A program made the position numbers and the translations under genes. From NCBI GenBank assembly GCA_949383255.1, contig CASJPF010000009.1:1-64000 (forward strand): a stretch of 64,000 bases of DNA, written 5' to 3'. This DNA comes from Lachnospiraceae bacterium (GTDB lineage Bacteria; Bacillota; Clostridia; Lachnospirales; Lachnospiraceae). The notes beneath the pieces are model-generated. The model saw only the letters and a list, made by a program, of their open reading frames with translations, did no database searches and was not told the origin of the DNA. Positions 7,522 to 17,400 of the stretch are shown here, in pieces (the stretch's first letter is position 1; the number at the start of each line of letters is the position of its first letter).

Positions 7522-9195
7522 ATGCGCGAAAGAAAAGAAGACAACAACGTGTTAGTTGGATTGGCTGCATTGATTGGCTGCATAGCATTTATTTTAATTT
7601 ATGGGGTAACTGTACTAAATCCTGTCTATGATGATTGGCTTCTGGGACAAGGAGATTTAACACAGCATTACCTAGGCTGGTGTTTTTATCGGCGCTCAGA
7701 TTGGACAGTTCCTATTGGGCTTGCGAACAATCTTGCATATCCTTCTTATACTTCTGTGATCTTTACGGATTCTATTCCACTGTTAGCTGTATTGTTTAAA
7801 GTATTATCGCCTTTTTTACCGGAGACGTTTCAGTATTTTGGCTGGTGGGGAATCTTGAGTTTTGCATTACAAGGCTATTTTTCTGCTAAAATTTTGCAAG
7901 AATTTTTGTCGGAAAAGTTACAAATATTGATAGGCAGTATTTTTTTTATTGTATCACCGATTGTAATTGAGCGGATGTTTCGACATACAGCACTAGGGGG
8001 GCACTGGTTAATTCTTATAGCAATCTATTTGTTTATAAGACATAAGAAAGACTATCAAAACTGGATAAAAACCACGTTGTGTTGGGGTGGACTTGGAGCT
8101 CTTATTGCTGCAATACATTTATATTTTCTTCCAATGTGCGGCGCATTTTTGTGTGGGTATTTGCTATGCAGTATTTTAAGAGACAAAAAGATTTATTTGA
8201 ATCGCTTTTTGCCGGGGGGGTCGTTTGTTGGGGCGATTGGTTTGGTTACGTATTTATTGGGAGGATTTTCGACGCGTGCTACGTCTAGTGCAGATGGGCT
8301 TGGAGAATGCAGCTTTAACTTAAATGGGTTTTTTAATGAGAAGGGATACTCGCGTTTTTTTAATGCACTTCCAATGTATCATGAAAGCCAATATGAAGGT
8401 TTTGCTTATCTAGGATTTGGAATTTTTATTCTCGCTGCAATTGCGGTACTCTTTATGCTTGTGGAGACAGTGCGCAAACGGGGCAGATGGCTACAAGATT
8501 ATTTTGTAGAATTGTTGTCTGGTTCACTTATTTCAATAGGGCTTATTTTGTTTGCGGCATCGCCAATGGTGACTTGGAATAATAAATTGCTCTTTATTCT
8601 GACAGACAGTAGTACGCTGACAAATTACTGGAGTATTTTTCGTGCGACGGGAAGAGTTGTTTGGCCGGTGTGCTATCTAATCTACCTTGTTGTAATTGTT
8701 TGTAATGGGAAATTATGGAGCATTTTTTTCAAAAAGAGCACTGTGGCATCAGTGGTTACTACGTTGGTGCTTACAGGGTGTTGTTTTTTACAAATATTTG
8801 ATATTAGTGAGCGACTGGCGGGACAGCGAGAGTGGCTTGAAGAGAAAAGTGTCTACAAGTCCTCACTCCAAGATGAGGTTTGGGATTTGCTTGCAAAACA
8901 ACAAAATCTTGAACATTTTGTCTGGGTATCCAACAATTTTGAGAATAGGCAGATATTGGAGATGGCAAAGTGGGCATATGATAATAGGCTGACAATGAAT
9001 ATCTTTTATTTTGCAAGAGGAATTAGTGTGATAGAAGACACACAATATTGTCTTTCCAATCCAAATGATACCTATGTTTTTGTGTTTACACAGGAAGAGA
9101 TTACAGAATATCTGGATTGTGGACTAAATTTTTATAAGGCAGATGAATATATTGTTGGGACTACCTTTATGCTGGATCATGAGAGGTATGAGTAA
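7522..9195 (+). CDS. Polytopic membrane protein, DUF6311-like (predicted GT-C glycosyltransferase)
   Basis: 557 aa with about 11 hydrophobic segments. The extracytoplasmic loop after TM1 reads GDLTQHYLGWCFYRRSDW, the hallmark of DUF6311-like proteins of O-antigen and teichoic acid clusters, with an acidic residue in the first loop as in GT-C enzymes. The soluble C-terminal tail (from about 470) is probably outside the membrane. Inference: it uses a polyprenyl-phosphate sugar, such as the product of the GtrB-like enzyme at 1681, to decorate the polymer outside the cell. A strong GGAGG precedes the start. It carries G runs of 6 (7996-8001) and 7 (8214-8220). Confidence 0.65.
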   Translation: MRERKEDNNVLVGLAALIGCIAFILIYGVTVLNPVYDDWLLGQGDLTQHYLGWCFYRRSDWTVPIGLANNLAYPSYTSVIFTDSIPLLAVLFKVLSPFLPETFQYFGWWGILSFALQGYFSAKILQEFLSEKLQILIGSIFFIVSPIVIERMFRHTALGGHWLILIAIYLFIRHKKDYQNWIKTTLCWGGLGALIAAIHLYFLPMCGAFLCGYLLCSILRDKKIYLNRFLPGGSFVGAIGLVTYLLGGFSTRATSSADGLGECSFNLNGFFNEKGYSRFFNALPMYHESQYEGFAYLGFGIFILAAIAVLFMLVETVRKRGRWLQDYFVELLSGSLISIGLILFAASPMVTWNNKLLFILTDSSTLTNYWSIFRATGRVVWPVCYLIYLVVIVCNGKLWSIFFKKSTVASVVTTLVLTGCCFLQIFDISERLAGQREWLEEKSVYKSSLQDEVWDLLAKQQNLEHFVWVSNNFENRQILEMAKWAYDNRLTMNIFYFARGISVIEDTQYCLSNPNDTYVFVFTQEEITEYLDCGLNFYKADEYIVGTTFMLDHERYE

Positions 9196-9200
9196 GTGAG

Positions 9201-10781
9201 ATGAATGAGATGAGATTTGATATATTGGCACAATTCGGGAAAAAAATTCCAAAACATATCCAGATTTGTTTTGTTTCAGGTATGCTTGTAGGGTGGCTGA
9301 CGCACTTTTATATGGTTTCACATAAATTGGTGAACTGGGATGATGCGAACAATCTAAGCACACCAGGAAGCGGCGATTATCTTGGGCGGTGGTTTTTAAA
9401 GTATATTCATAAGCTTGGAAGTATTCACAGCATTCCAGCCGTTCACGGAGTTCTTCTTATTGCGTTTCTTGCACTATCAGCTTGTTTGGTATTGGAAATC
9501 CTTCAATTAAAAAGTGTTACTGCAGCAATTTTGGTTCCTGCACTTATGATAACCTTTCCAAGTGTTGTGAGTACAATGACATTTATGTTTATGGCGCACA
9601 CTTCAGGAATTGGCATTTTTATGGTGTGTTTGGCAGTGTATTTGCTGCGTCAATATCGATATGGCTGGCTGCCTTGTACTGCAATATTAGTTTGTGTTCT
9701 TGGTATCTATCAAAGTTATATTAGCTTTGCAATTACATTAATGTTAATGGGGATGATTGTAGATTTAATTCAGCACAAAAAATTTCCTGAAATGTTAAAA
9801 AAAGGCATTGTATGTGTCGTTGTTCTTGGGGGGGGGGTGTTAGTTTATATGAAACTTTCCCATATAATTTATCCCAATCTGGACAATGAAACATATGGTG
9901 GTGTTGGGAATATGGGGCAGATTGCCGTCAGTGAGATGCCACGGTTAATTGCAAGATGTTATAAACGTTTTCTGGAATATTTTTTGTGGAAGCCATTTGC
10001 TTTTGTAACTGCGACAGCACAGCGGATAAATCAAATTACATGTGGATTAGCAGTTGGATTATTTGTCATTGTAACAATACAGAGAAAATTATATCGGGAT
10101 ATTTTATCATTTTTGCTTTTGGTATTGTACTGTTTTTTTGTACCTTTGGCAGCAGCGTTTATTTATTTTATGGCACCAGAGGTCGATTATTCAATGCTTA
10201 TGTTGTACGCGTATGTGTTGGTTTTTGTGTTGGTTTTGGCATTGCTTGAATATTGTATTCAAGATTGGGAGAAAGCCTTCAGCCATACAATATGGCGGCA
10301 AGCAATACAGTGGGGGATTGTAATTATAACTGTTTTGACAATGGCTTTGAGTTGTTATTGTAATTATCTGCTAACCAATAAGGCATATTTGCGAACAGAT
10401 ATTGCGACGGAGCGCGTAAAGGCGTATTTCAATCGTGTAATTGTTATGGCAGAATCGCAAGAAGGTTTTCAGGCAGATGATAAAATTACAATTTTGGGGG
10501 AATTTTATTATAAAGATAATCCAAGTAGCGTAGAGATTGATATTTTTGATTCGGAAGATTTGCGAGAGCTGTCTGGATTGGCACTAGAGAATGGTTTAAT
10601 CACATCTGGCGTGCGGGACAACTTTATTCGTACTTTTCTTGGGTATGAAACGGCTGCACTTGATATGGAAGAAAAGTTGATGCTTATGGAGACAGATGTG
10701 TATCAGAAGATGAGCGTCTATCCGCAAAATGGGTGTGTGCAAAAAATTAATGATGTATGGGTTGTAAAAATGTGTGAATAA
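9201..10781 (+). CDS. GtrII-like polytopic membrane glycosyltransferase
   Basis: 526 aa, about 11 transmembrane segments and a hydrophilic C-terminal tail. Resembles the glucosyltransferase GtrII family: the first extracytoplasmic loop has NWDDANNLSTPGSGDYLGRWFLKYI, with an acidic DD pair followed by GRW, then IYQSYISFAI further on. Family members transfer glucose from polyprenyl-phosphate glucose to O-antigen units; the acceptor here is unknown. The last gene of the heptose operon, followed by a terminator. It contains a 10-G tract in frame (see separate entry) that could switch the gene off by slippage. Confidence 0.7.
   Translation: MNEMRFDILAQFGKKIPKHIQICFVSGMLVGWLTHFYMVSHKLVNWDDANNLSTPGSGDYLGRWFLKYIHKLGSIHSIPAVHGVLLIAFLALSACLVLEILQLKSVTAAILVPALMITFPSVVSTMTFMFMAHTSGIGIFMVCLAVYLLRQYRYGWLPCTAILVCVLGIYQSYISFAITLMLMGMIVDLIQHKKFPEMLKKGIVCVVVLGGGVLVYMKLSHIIYPNLDNETYGGVGNMGQIAVSEMPRLIARCYKRFLEYFLWKPFAFVTATAQRINQITCGLAVGLFVIVTIQRKLYRDILSFLLLVLYCFFVPLAAAFIYFMAPEVDYSMLMLYAYVLVFVLVLALLEYCIQDWEKAFSHTIWRQAIQWGIVIITVLTMALSCYCNYLLTNKAYLRTDIATERVKAYFNRVIVMAESQEGFQADDKITILGEFYYKDNPSSVEIDIFDSEDLRELSGLALENGLITSGVRDNFIRTFLGYETAALDMEEKLMLMETDVYQKMSVYPQNGCVQKINDVWVVKMCE
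9828..9837 (+). repeat. 10-G homopolymer inside the GtrII-like gene
   Basis: Ten consecutive G residues encode Gly-Gly-Gly and the first base of a Val codon (residues 210-213 of the GtrII-like protein). Runs this long are rare in a low-GC coding region and are known slippage sites in contingency genes of other bacteria. A gain or loss of one G would truncate the protein. The current length keeps the gene in frame. Confidence 0.8.
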
Positions 10782-10798
10782 TAAACAATAAGAGATGG

Positions 10799-10840
10799 AA
10801 TAATGCATCAGAAATGGAAAAACTGATGCATTATTTTTTT
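10799..10840 (+). terminator. Rho-independent terminator of the heptose operon
   Basis: Perfect 13-bp stem AATAATGCATCAG (10799-10811) / CTGATGCATTATT (10823-10835), 11-base loop, followed by a run of Ts to 10840. It lies 18 bases after the stop of the GtrII-like gene. Confidence 0.9.
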
Positions 10841-10925
10841 ACTCTATTTTTGCAAAAATGGAAAAAGATAATTATAAATAAAATATAAATTACTTAAAAG
10901 TTTTGTTAAAAAGAAGCTAAGTATG

Positions 10926-10954
10926 TTGTGATACGACTGTTTGGGATTTATACT
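10926..10954 (+). promoter_or_regulatory. Candidate sigma-A promoter for the CotH operon
   Basis: TTGTGA at 10926-10931, 17-base spacer, TATACT at 10949-10954, about 45 bases before the CotH start and just after the upstream terminator. Built from consensus only. Confidence 0.5.
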
Positions 10955-10997
10955 TTAGAGCGAGTTTGAGTGAATAAATAATAAGGGTGTAGTATAA

Positions 10998-12713
10998 ATG
11001 GAAATCCGTTTTAGAAATTATAGAAGAGCAAGTATCATTTTACTATTATTTTTGATAACAGTCGGAATTGGAATGTTGGATTTGATGGAAGATAAGTCTG
11101 TAAAAGCACAATATACAGAAACTTCCAAGGAAGAATTTGAGCTTTCTGTATGGCTTAAGAAAAATCTTTGTATGAAATGGTGGGAGGACACGCAAAACAG
11201 CACATACTTTCTCTTTTTGCCGGGAGCATTTGAGGGAAAAAAGTTAGAGCTAACATTTGGCGGTGCAGAGCATATTTTTATTGACGGAAAAAAAATAAAG
11301 AATGGTGGAAAGTATCGTTTTACACAAGGGCAACATACAGTTCATAGGAATGATTCGCAGGACAGTCCTGCTTATAAATTGGAAGTGTTATACACTTCTG
11401 AGATTCCTGCGCTTTTTCTGGAAACAGAGTCGGGAACCCTCGACCAACTACATGCGGCAAAAGACTATTCGGAGTCAGGAACCCTGTTGTTTTTAGATGG
11501 GAGAGGACATAAATATTATGAGGGTAATCTTGAGGAAATTCACTGTCGCGGCAATTCTTCTTTTGAGGATACCGATAAGAAATCGTATACTATAAAATTA
11601 GAAAACAAGATAGATTTGTTTCATATGGGTTCTGCAAAAAAGTGGATTCTAATTGCAAATGCTTTTGATAATACACTTCTTAGAAACACAACAGCCTTTT
11701 CAATGGCAAGGCTTTTAAATCTGGCATATACGCCAGATGCACAGTATGTAGATGTTTATATAAATGGCAATTTTGTTGGAAACTATTTGCTTACAGAAAA
11801 AATTGAAGTGGGAAAAGATAGGGTTTCTGTTCGGGATTTAAAAAAGGAAGTGAAAAGGCTAAACAATGATATGCCTCTTGAATCTACGGAGTTTTTTATG
11901 GAACCTCAGGGAAGGTTGTTTAGCACTAAAGGATATAGAATACCAAAAGAGCCGGAGGACATTTCTGGTGGGTATTTGCTAGAGCTTGATTCCAGCGACC
12001 GCTATGGACTCGAGGCGAGTGGATTTCTCACATCTCGAATGCAGCCAGTGGTATTTACAAGCCCGAAATATGCGTCTTATGAACAAGTGTCCTACATTGC
12101 CAATCGTTATCAGGATTTTGAAGATGCAATCTTTTCTGAAGATGGACATAGCCCATATACTGGGGCAGCATATAGTGACTATATTGATTTAGATTCTTTT
12201 GCGCGGAAATATCTTCTTGAAGAGTTTGTAAAAAATTTGGATGCTTCTTTTACCAGTCAATATTTCTATAAATATGATGACAGTATTAGCGATAAATTTT
12301 TTGCGGGACCTTGCTGGGATTATGACAAGTCCATTGCTGCATCTGGTATTACGGAATCTGGAATTAACTTGCATGATCCAGATGGATTATATGCCGCGTC
12401 GCAGGAGAAAGATTCTGATATTTGGTATGCCCTATATCAACATGAGGATTTTAGAAAAGAAGTGGCGAAGATATTTTTTCAAGAATTTGAACCGCAGCTT
12501 AGGCGTTGGGCAGAGGATATTCTTTATCAAAATAAGGAACTTATTGCAAAGTCAAATGACTGTAATATGATTCGCTGGGGTACCTTTTCGGAGGAGGAGA
12601 ATCTTACACAGAGGCAGGAACTGTATGAGGCAAAAGTACAGGAACTTTTGTTATTTATTGAGCAGCGTCTTGATTACTTAAAAGACGAGTGGGGGCAAAT
12701 ACAGTATGAGTGA
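10998..12713 (+). CDS. CotH kinase family protein, membrane-anchored
   Basis: 571 aa. One N-terminal hydrophobic segment (about residues 13-30) anchors it with the body outside. The core from about 170 has the CotH pattern: CRGNSSF at about 183, KKSYTIKLE, KKWILIANAFDNTLLRN at about 215-231, YVDVYINGNFVGNYLLTEKI at about 250-269, and the metal-binding CWDYDKS at about 440. Spore-coat CotH is an atypical protein kinase; the many non-spore homologues have unknown substrates. The stop codon of this gene overlaps the VTC-like gene by 8 bases, and DUF4956 follows, a recurrent trio in Firmicutes. A weak AAGGGTG binding site lies upstream. Function in this locus is unknown; extracellular phosphorylation is an inference. 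Confidence 0.8.
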   Translation: MEIRFRNYRRASIILLLFLITVGIGMLDLMEDKSVKAQYTETSKEEFELSVWLKKNLCMKWWEDTQNSTYFLFLPGAFEGKKLELTFGGAEHIFIDGKKIKNGGKYRFTQGQHTVHRNDSQDSPAYKLEVLYTSEIPALFLETESGTLDQLHAAKDYSESGTLLFLDGRGHKYYEGNLEEIHCRGNSSFEDTDKKSYTIKLENKIDLFHMGSAKKWILIANAFDNTLLRNTTAFSMARLLNLAYTPDAQYVDVYINGNFVGNYLLTEKIEVGKDRVSVRDLKKEVKRLNNDMPLESTEFFMEPQGRLFSTKGYRIPKEPEDISGGYLLELDSSDRYGLEASGFLTSRMQPVVFTSPKYASYEQVSYIANRYQDFEDAIFSEDGHSPYTGAAYSDYIDLDSFARKYLLEEFVKNLDASFTSQYFYKYDDSISDKFFAGPCWDYDKSIAASGITESGINLHDPDGLYAASQEKDSDIWYALYQHEDFRKEVAKIFFQEFEPQLRRWAEDILYQNKELIAKSNDCNMIRWGTFSEEENLTQRQELYEAKVQELLLFIEQRLDYLKDEWGQIQYE

Positions 12714-13407
12714 ATACCGACATGAATATAAATATATTTGTAGTGGACAGCAGTTAGCATTGATTGCAAATAAGATACAAGGATTGCTGGAATTTGATCC
12801 ATATGTTGGTGAAGATAGGCGATATAGAATAAGAAGTTTGTATTTTGATGATTATCAAGACAGATGTCTTTATGACAATATTAATGGAAATGATCCGCGT
12901 GAGAAATTTCGGCTGAGGATTTATAATTATAACAAAACTTACATTCGATTAGAACTAAAGAAAAAAGAGCATGGAAAAACAAAAAAACTTTCGTGCAGAA
13001 TTGATGAAGCACTGTGCAGAAAAATGATGCAGGGATTGATAGTGGATATGGATGCAGTGGATGCAGATGTGTATCGCAAGTTTTGCTTATGGCAGAATAC
13101 ACGGCTTCTAAGACCCAAAGTGATTGTGGAATATGACAGGATTCCTTTTATATATAGAGACGGCAATGTCAGAGTAACTTTTGATACAAATATCTGTTCT
13201 GCAAGTTGTGTAGAAGGATTTTTAGATGACAATATTGTCACAAGACCAGTGATGCCTTTAGGGGAACATATTTTGGAAGTTAAGTTTGACGAACTGATTC
13301 CAGATTTTATCTATGCGGCGGTCCAGACAGAACGGCTGTGTCAGACAACGTATTCTAAATATTATATGTGTAGAAAATACAGCATTGCAGGAGGAAATAC
13401 ACTATGA
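12706..13407 (+). CDS. VTC-domain (polyphosphate polymerase-like) protein
   Basis: 233 aa, soluble, tunnel-fold VTC domain. Characterised VTC proteins make polyphosphate from ATP. Signature blocks: YRHEYKYICS at the N-terminus, YRIRSLYFDD at about 44, REKFRLRIYN at about 65, IRLELKKKEHGKTKK at about 82 (basic tunnel residues), PKVIVEYDRIPFIY at about 136, VTFDTNIC, and HILEVKFDE at about 188. It overlaps the genes on both sides (8 bases with CotH, ATGA with DUF4956), so the three products are probably made together and may form a membrane complex. Confidence 0.8.
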   Translation: MSEYRHEYKYICSGQQLALIANKIQGLLEFDPYVGEDRRYRIRSLYFDDYQDRCLYDNINGNDPREKFRLRIYNYNKTYIRLELKKKEHGKTKKLSCRIDEALCRKMMQGLIVDMDAVDADVYRKFCLWQNTRLLRPKVIVEYDRIPFIYRDGNVRVTFDTNICSASCVEGFLDDNIVTRPVMPLGEHILEVKFDELIPDFIYAAVQTERLCQTTYSKYYMCRKYSIAGGNTL

Positions 13408-14078
13408 AGTTTAATGATGTTTTAAAAAAGTCCTTTGTTAATACATTTACGATGGCTGATTTATCCCTGTCGGAGATAATACTAATCTTTGTCATTACTT
13501 TGGTTTTCGCATTGTATATTTATTTTATCTATAAGATTTTTGCACGAAAAACTTTTTATAATAAAAGTTTTAATATCTCGCTTGCAGCGACAGCAATCAT
13601 TACAGCGGCTGTTATTATTACCATTCAGTCAAGTATTGTGGTTTCCCTTGGTATGGTAGGTGCATTGTCCATTGTTAGATTTCGGACTGCGGTAAAAGAT
13701 CCCTTGGACTTGGTTTTTATGTTCTGGGCATTAGCAATAGGAATTATATGTGGTGTAGGATTGTTTTATGTGGCTGGAATCTTGTCAATCGTTGTGACAG
13801 CAATGATTTTTGTGATGGATAAGTTTCCCACAGTTCAGGCACCTATGATATTGATGGTGCAGACCATGTATTGCGATATGGAGGAGGACATTAGCAAGAT
13901 TGTGTTAGAATACACAAAGTATTTTAAAGTAAAATCAAGAAATATTACGCCAGAGCGAACAAGTATTGTTATGGAGTTGCGAGTGAAGGACAGCGGCGGT
14001 CTTGTACAAAAATTAAGCAGCCTTGAGGGTGTATCTTATGTGTCTATGATTGACCATGATGGAGAAGTAACTTATTAG
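13404..14078 (+). CDS. DUF4956 membrane protein
   Basis: 224 aa. Four hydrophobic segments (about 22-45, 58-80, 83-105 and 110-135), with the conserved GMVGALSIVRFRTAVKDPLDLVFMFWALAIGI stretch of DUF4956 at about 78-110, followed by a cytoplasmic alpha/beta domain of about 85 residues. Biochemical function is unknown. It recurs beside VTC and CotH proteins, suggesting a partner channel or scaffold. Its start overlaps the VTC stop by 4 bases. Confidence 0.8.
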   Translation: MKFNDVLKKSFVNTFTMADLSLSEIILIFVITLVFALYIYFIYKIFARKTFYNKSFNISLAATAIITAAVIITIQSSIVVSLGMVGALSIVRFRTAVKDPLDLVFMFWALAIGIICGVGLFYVAGILSIVVTAMIFVMDKFPTVQAPMILMVQTMYCDMEEDISKIVLEYTKYFKVKSRNITPERTSIVMELRVKDSGGLVQKLSSLEGVSYVSMIDHDGEVTY

Positions 14079-14091
14079 TACAGTATTGCAG

Positions 14092-14164
14092 GCGTGCGAA
14101 TCTGTAATTTGTCAGCAGAGCTGACTTGCACGCCGCAGCAAGAATGCCGATGGCATTCTTGAAA
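14092..14164 (+). repeat. REP-like double-hairpin repeat, copy A1
   Basis: 73-base element about 92% identical to 50320-50392. First hairpin: GCGTGC (14092-14097) pairs with GCACGC, enclosing an inner GTCAG/CTGAC stem. Second hairpin: 10-bp stem CAAGAATGCC/GGCATTCTTG with loop GAT. In the other copy this loop is ATC, its reverse complement. Both copies lie directly after genes ending TAG followed by TACAG. No T-run follows, so it is not a standard terminator. Confidence 0.85.
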
Positions 14165-14174
14165 AAGAGTAGTG

Positions 14175-14357
14175 AAAAACCAAGCAGAAGGTATCTGTTA
14201 CAGTTCAGTCTAGGACTTTGCATTTACTGCAAAGTCCGTAAAACTGTGTAGTGGCAGAGATACATCAAGCCACCACGAAGTGGTTTTGCATGGCTTGATG
14301 TCTGTAACAGGAAGCCAAGGGCTGAACTGTTACAGGTATCTTTTTGCTTGGTTTTTT
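14175..14357 (+). terminator. Terminator of the CotH operon, split by a MITE
   Basis: AAAAACCAAGCA (14175-14186) pairs with TGCTTGGTTTTT (14345-14356), ending in a T run. Between the arms lies the 137-base MITE. Removing it with one copy of its 8-base duplication rebuilds a normal terminator with a loop of about 14 bases. With the insertion the arms are about 160 bases apart, but the self-complementary MITE may still bring them together. Confidence 0.7.
14197..14333. mobile_element. 137-bp MITE with 8-bp target duplication, copy B1
   Basis: Non-coding element with terminal inverted repeats GTTACAGTTCAG (14197-14208) and CTGAACTGTTAC (14322-14333). It is flanked by the 8-base direct repeat AGGTATCT (14189-14196 and 14334-14341). 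Internal hairpins: GGACTTTGCA/TGCAAAGTCC and ACATCAAGCCA/TGGCTTGATGT around CCACGAAGTGG. It shares long identical blocks with the inverted copy at 46579-46748. The GTAA-type end plus 8-base duplication resembles the IS66 family (established rule for IS66), so it may be mobilised by an IS66-type transposase elsewhere. Confidence 0.85.
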
Positions 14358-14362
14358 GCGTC

Positions 14363-14391
14363 TTGTGAAATGAGAGCAATTGGAGTATGAT
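14363..14391 (+). promoter_or_regulatory. Candidate sigma-A promoter for the GH78 lipoprotein
   Basis: TTGTGA at 14363-14368, 17-base spacer, TATGAT at 14386-14391. It is placed immediately after the split terminator and 44 bases before the gene. Confidence 0.5.
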
Positions 14392-14435
14392 AGAGAAGTG
14401 AAAATAAGAGTGTTGTTTTTGAAAGAGGAGAAAAG

Positions 14436-17400
14436 ATGCGTTTTAGAATACAAAAGATAATATTTTGTTTTGTAATTTTATTGACAGTTGTGTGGAGTGC
14501 AGGGTGTCATGACACAAAAGTTGCAGTTTGGAATAAAGAAGACGCGGGGAAAGTTACAGAAATAACAAACTTGACAGTAAACTATCAACAAAATCCAATT
14601 GGTATTGAAAATACACCGCAATTTGGCTGGCGCATGGAATCTGATGTAGAAGGGCAGTTGCAGACAGCATACAGAATCGTTGTAGCAAAGACAGCAAAGC
14701 AGTTGGAAGCGCAGGAGTATGTGTGGGATAGTGGCAAAAGAACTTCTGGCATATCTGTTGCTATTCCTTATGAGGGAGCAGATTTAATGTCGGAGACAAG
14801 CTATCGGTGGAAGGTGTATGTGTGGGACAAGGGTGGAGAGCAGTTAGAAAGCCATGAAGAAGCGTTTTTTGAAATGGGAGTGACCGATAAGGATTGGGAA
14901 GGGGCTTCTTGGATTGGGATTAGAAAAGAGCCAAATATAAAAGCAGTAACACATGTAGCGTATCAGATTACATATAATGTGAAATTGGGAAGGACATATT
15001 CGGGGTTTGTATGGGGAATGGATACAAATCAATATGGAGATTATTTTCGATGTGATTTTAATACGTTAGGAGAAGACATTGTTTTTTCTGTTGTAGAATT
15101 TTTGGAGGGGGAAGAATATTCGCAGTCAGTGAAATTAAATCAGGATTTTTCAGAAGTGTTTGGCAGTCTGGAGACCTTTATCGAAAAAGAACATTGCGTG
15201 GTGCTGGAGGTGAATGGTACAACACTACATGCTTATGTCGATGGAATACAGGTTATGGAAACAAGCATAAGAAAAGAGAAAGATGTTGAAAATATTGGTT
15301 TTTGGACTGACAGAGGACCATACTATGCTTATTATGACAATATTCGTATTGTAAATAAGAAGGACAATAGTATTGTTTATGAAGAAGGATTTAATAACAG
15401 TCAAAATAACATTTTTTCACCCTATTATATAAAAGTTTTAGATGGGTGGTGCGAAGTGTCTTCGGGATTTCTGCTCACGTCAGGAGTAGAAGAGCCAGCC
15501 CCAATGCTGCGACGTAATTTTATCTGTGAGAGTGCATCTAGTATTGTCACAGCAAGACTATATGCCACAGCGCTTGGAGATTATCGGATTTATCTGAATG
15601 GAAAAGATATTTGTGAGGAGTATTTGTCACCGGGGCGTTCGATTTACAGCAAAGAGACTTATTATAGAACTTATGATGTGATTTCGCTTTTAAAGGAACT
15701 AGGAGAAGAAAATGTAATTGGTGCAGTGCTTGGGCATGGAAGATATAATAAATCGAACACGCATGAGGGAGAAAATATTGCATTTCAGGCAAAGCTGGTG
15801 ATACAGTATGCAGATGGCAGCCGCCAAACCATAGTGACAGATCACACATGGCAAGCTTATGCAGATGGACCAATTAGAAATGATGATATGTTTCTAGGGG
15901 AGGTTTATGATGCCACAAAGGAACAGGCTGGTTGGAGCGAATCTGGATATAATGCCAGTCAATGGCAGCAAGTAGATGTATTTACAGAATATAATGGATT
16001 GGATAAAAAAGCCTGTGAGGCGCCCGCAGTAAAATGTCTTCAAAGAATTGCGCCAATTCAGATTACAGAGCCAATAAAGGGCACCTATGTATATGATTTT
16101 GGACAAAATTTTAATGGAAATTGTGAGATTACTTTTAGGGATACAACTGGAAAAGCGGGACAGGTGGTGACAATGCGCTATGCGGAAGCACTTAACGATG
16201 AGAAACTGTCCTGCAAGGATGATACCGTTGGAACAATTTGGACACAGAATCTATTTACGGCAGACAATACCGATTACTATATTATGAGTGGTGCCGGTGA
16301 GGAGACTTACACCCCAAGTCTTGTGTGCAGAGGGTTTCGCTATGTGCAGGTTTCTGGAATAGAAGAACCAATTGCGTCAGAAAATATCAGTGGTTTGGTT
16401 CTTAGCACAGACAATAAAAATACAGGTTCCTTTTTCTGCTCGGATGAGAAGGTAAACCGGTTGTATGAAAGTATTTATTGGACACAGCGCAGCAATTTCT
16501 TAGATGTTCCAACGGACTGCCCACAGCGGGATGAACGTTTTGGTTGGACAGGAGATGCACAGGTGTTTGCAAATACAGCGTCATACAATGCAGACATCTA
16601 TAATTATCTTCGGAAATATACAATGATGTTAATTGCAGGACAGGATGAAAACGGCGCATTTCCCGAAATTGCGCCAAGTGTTGGCATGAGCAGTGCAGCG
16701 AACGGTTGGAGTGACGCAGGTGTTATTTTGGTGTGGGAACTGTATCAACAATATGGAGATGCAGAATTAATTCGAGAGAATTTGGATGCGATGTGTAGAT
16801 ATGTTGACCATCTAGTGGATACAAGTGAGGATTATGTGCGCACAGAGCATCACTACAGCGACCACAATGCAATATCAGGGCTTGATGATGATATTGCAAA
16901 TACAGCGCAGTGTGCTTATGTGGCGAGGCTTTTGGCAAAAATGAGTGCTGATATTGGCGAGAACGAGATTGCCAACAAATATACAATGATTTACAATCAA
17001 TATAAAAGAGCATGGCAAGAACATTATATCAATGAAGATGGATCGATTGATTGCTGGCTACAATCGGCTTATACTCTTGGGCTTGCCTATGGTCTGTATC
17101 CAGATGAATTGGAGGAAAAAGGAGCAGCCTGCCTAAATAGTGCTGTGATAGCAAATGATAATCACCTAAATACAGGGTATATTGCCACGCAGTTTTTGTT
17201 GCCTGTGCTCTGCAAATATGGTTATATTGACACTGCATATCGCATTCTTCGTCAGGATACCTATCCATCATGGAATGATATGCTTGCATTAGACCAGACT
17301 ACGATTACAGAAGCGTGGAACGGTCGATATGACACAGAAGATGGGACATACGCAATTCACGGATCGCTCAATCATTTTGGACTTGGGACTGTAGGGCAGT

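Noticed and set aside
14092-14164. Reading the REP-like repeat as a rho-independent terminator
   Set aside because: No T-run follows either hairpin on the + strand.
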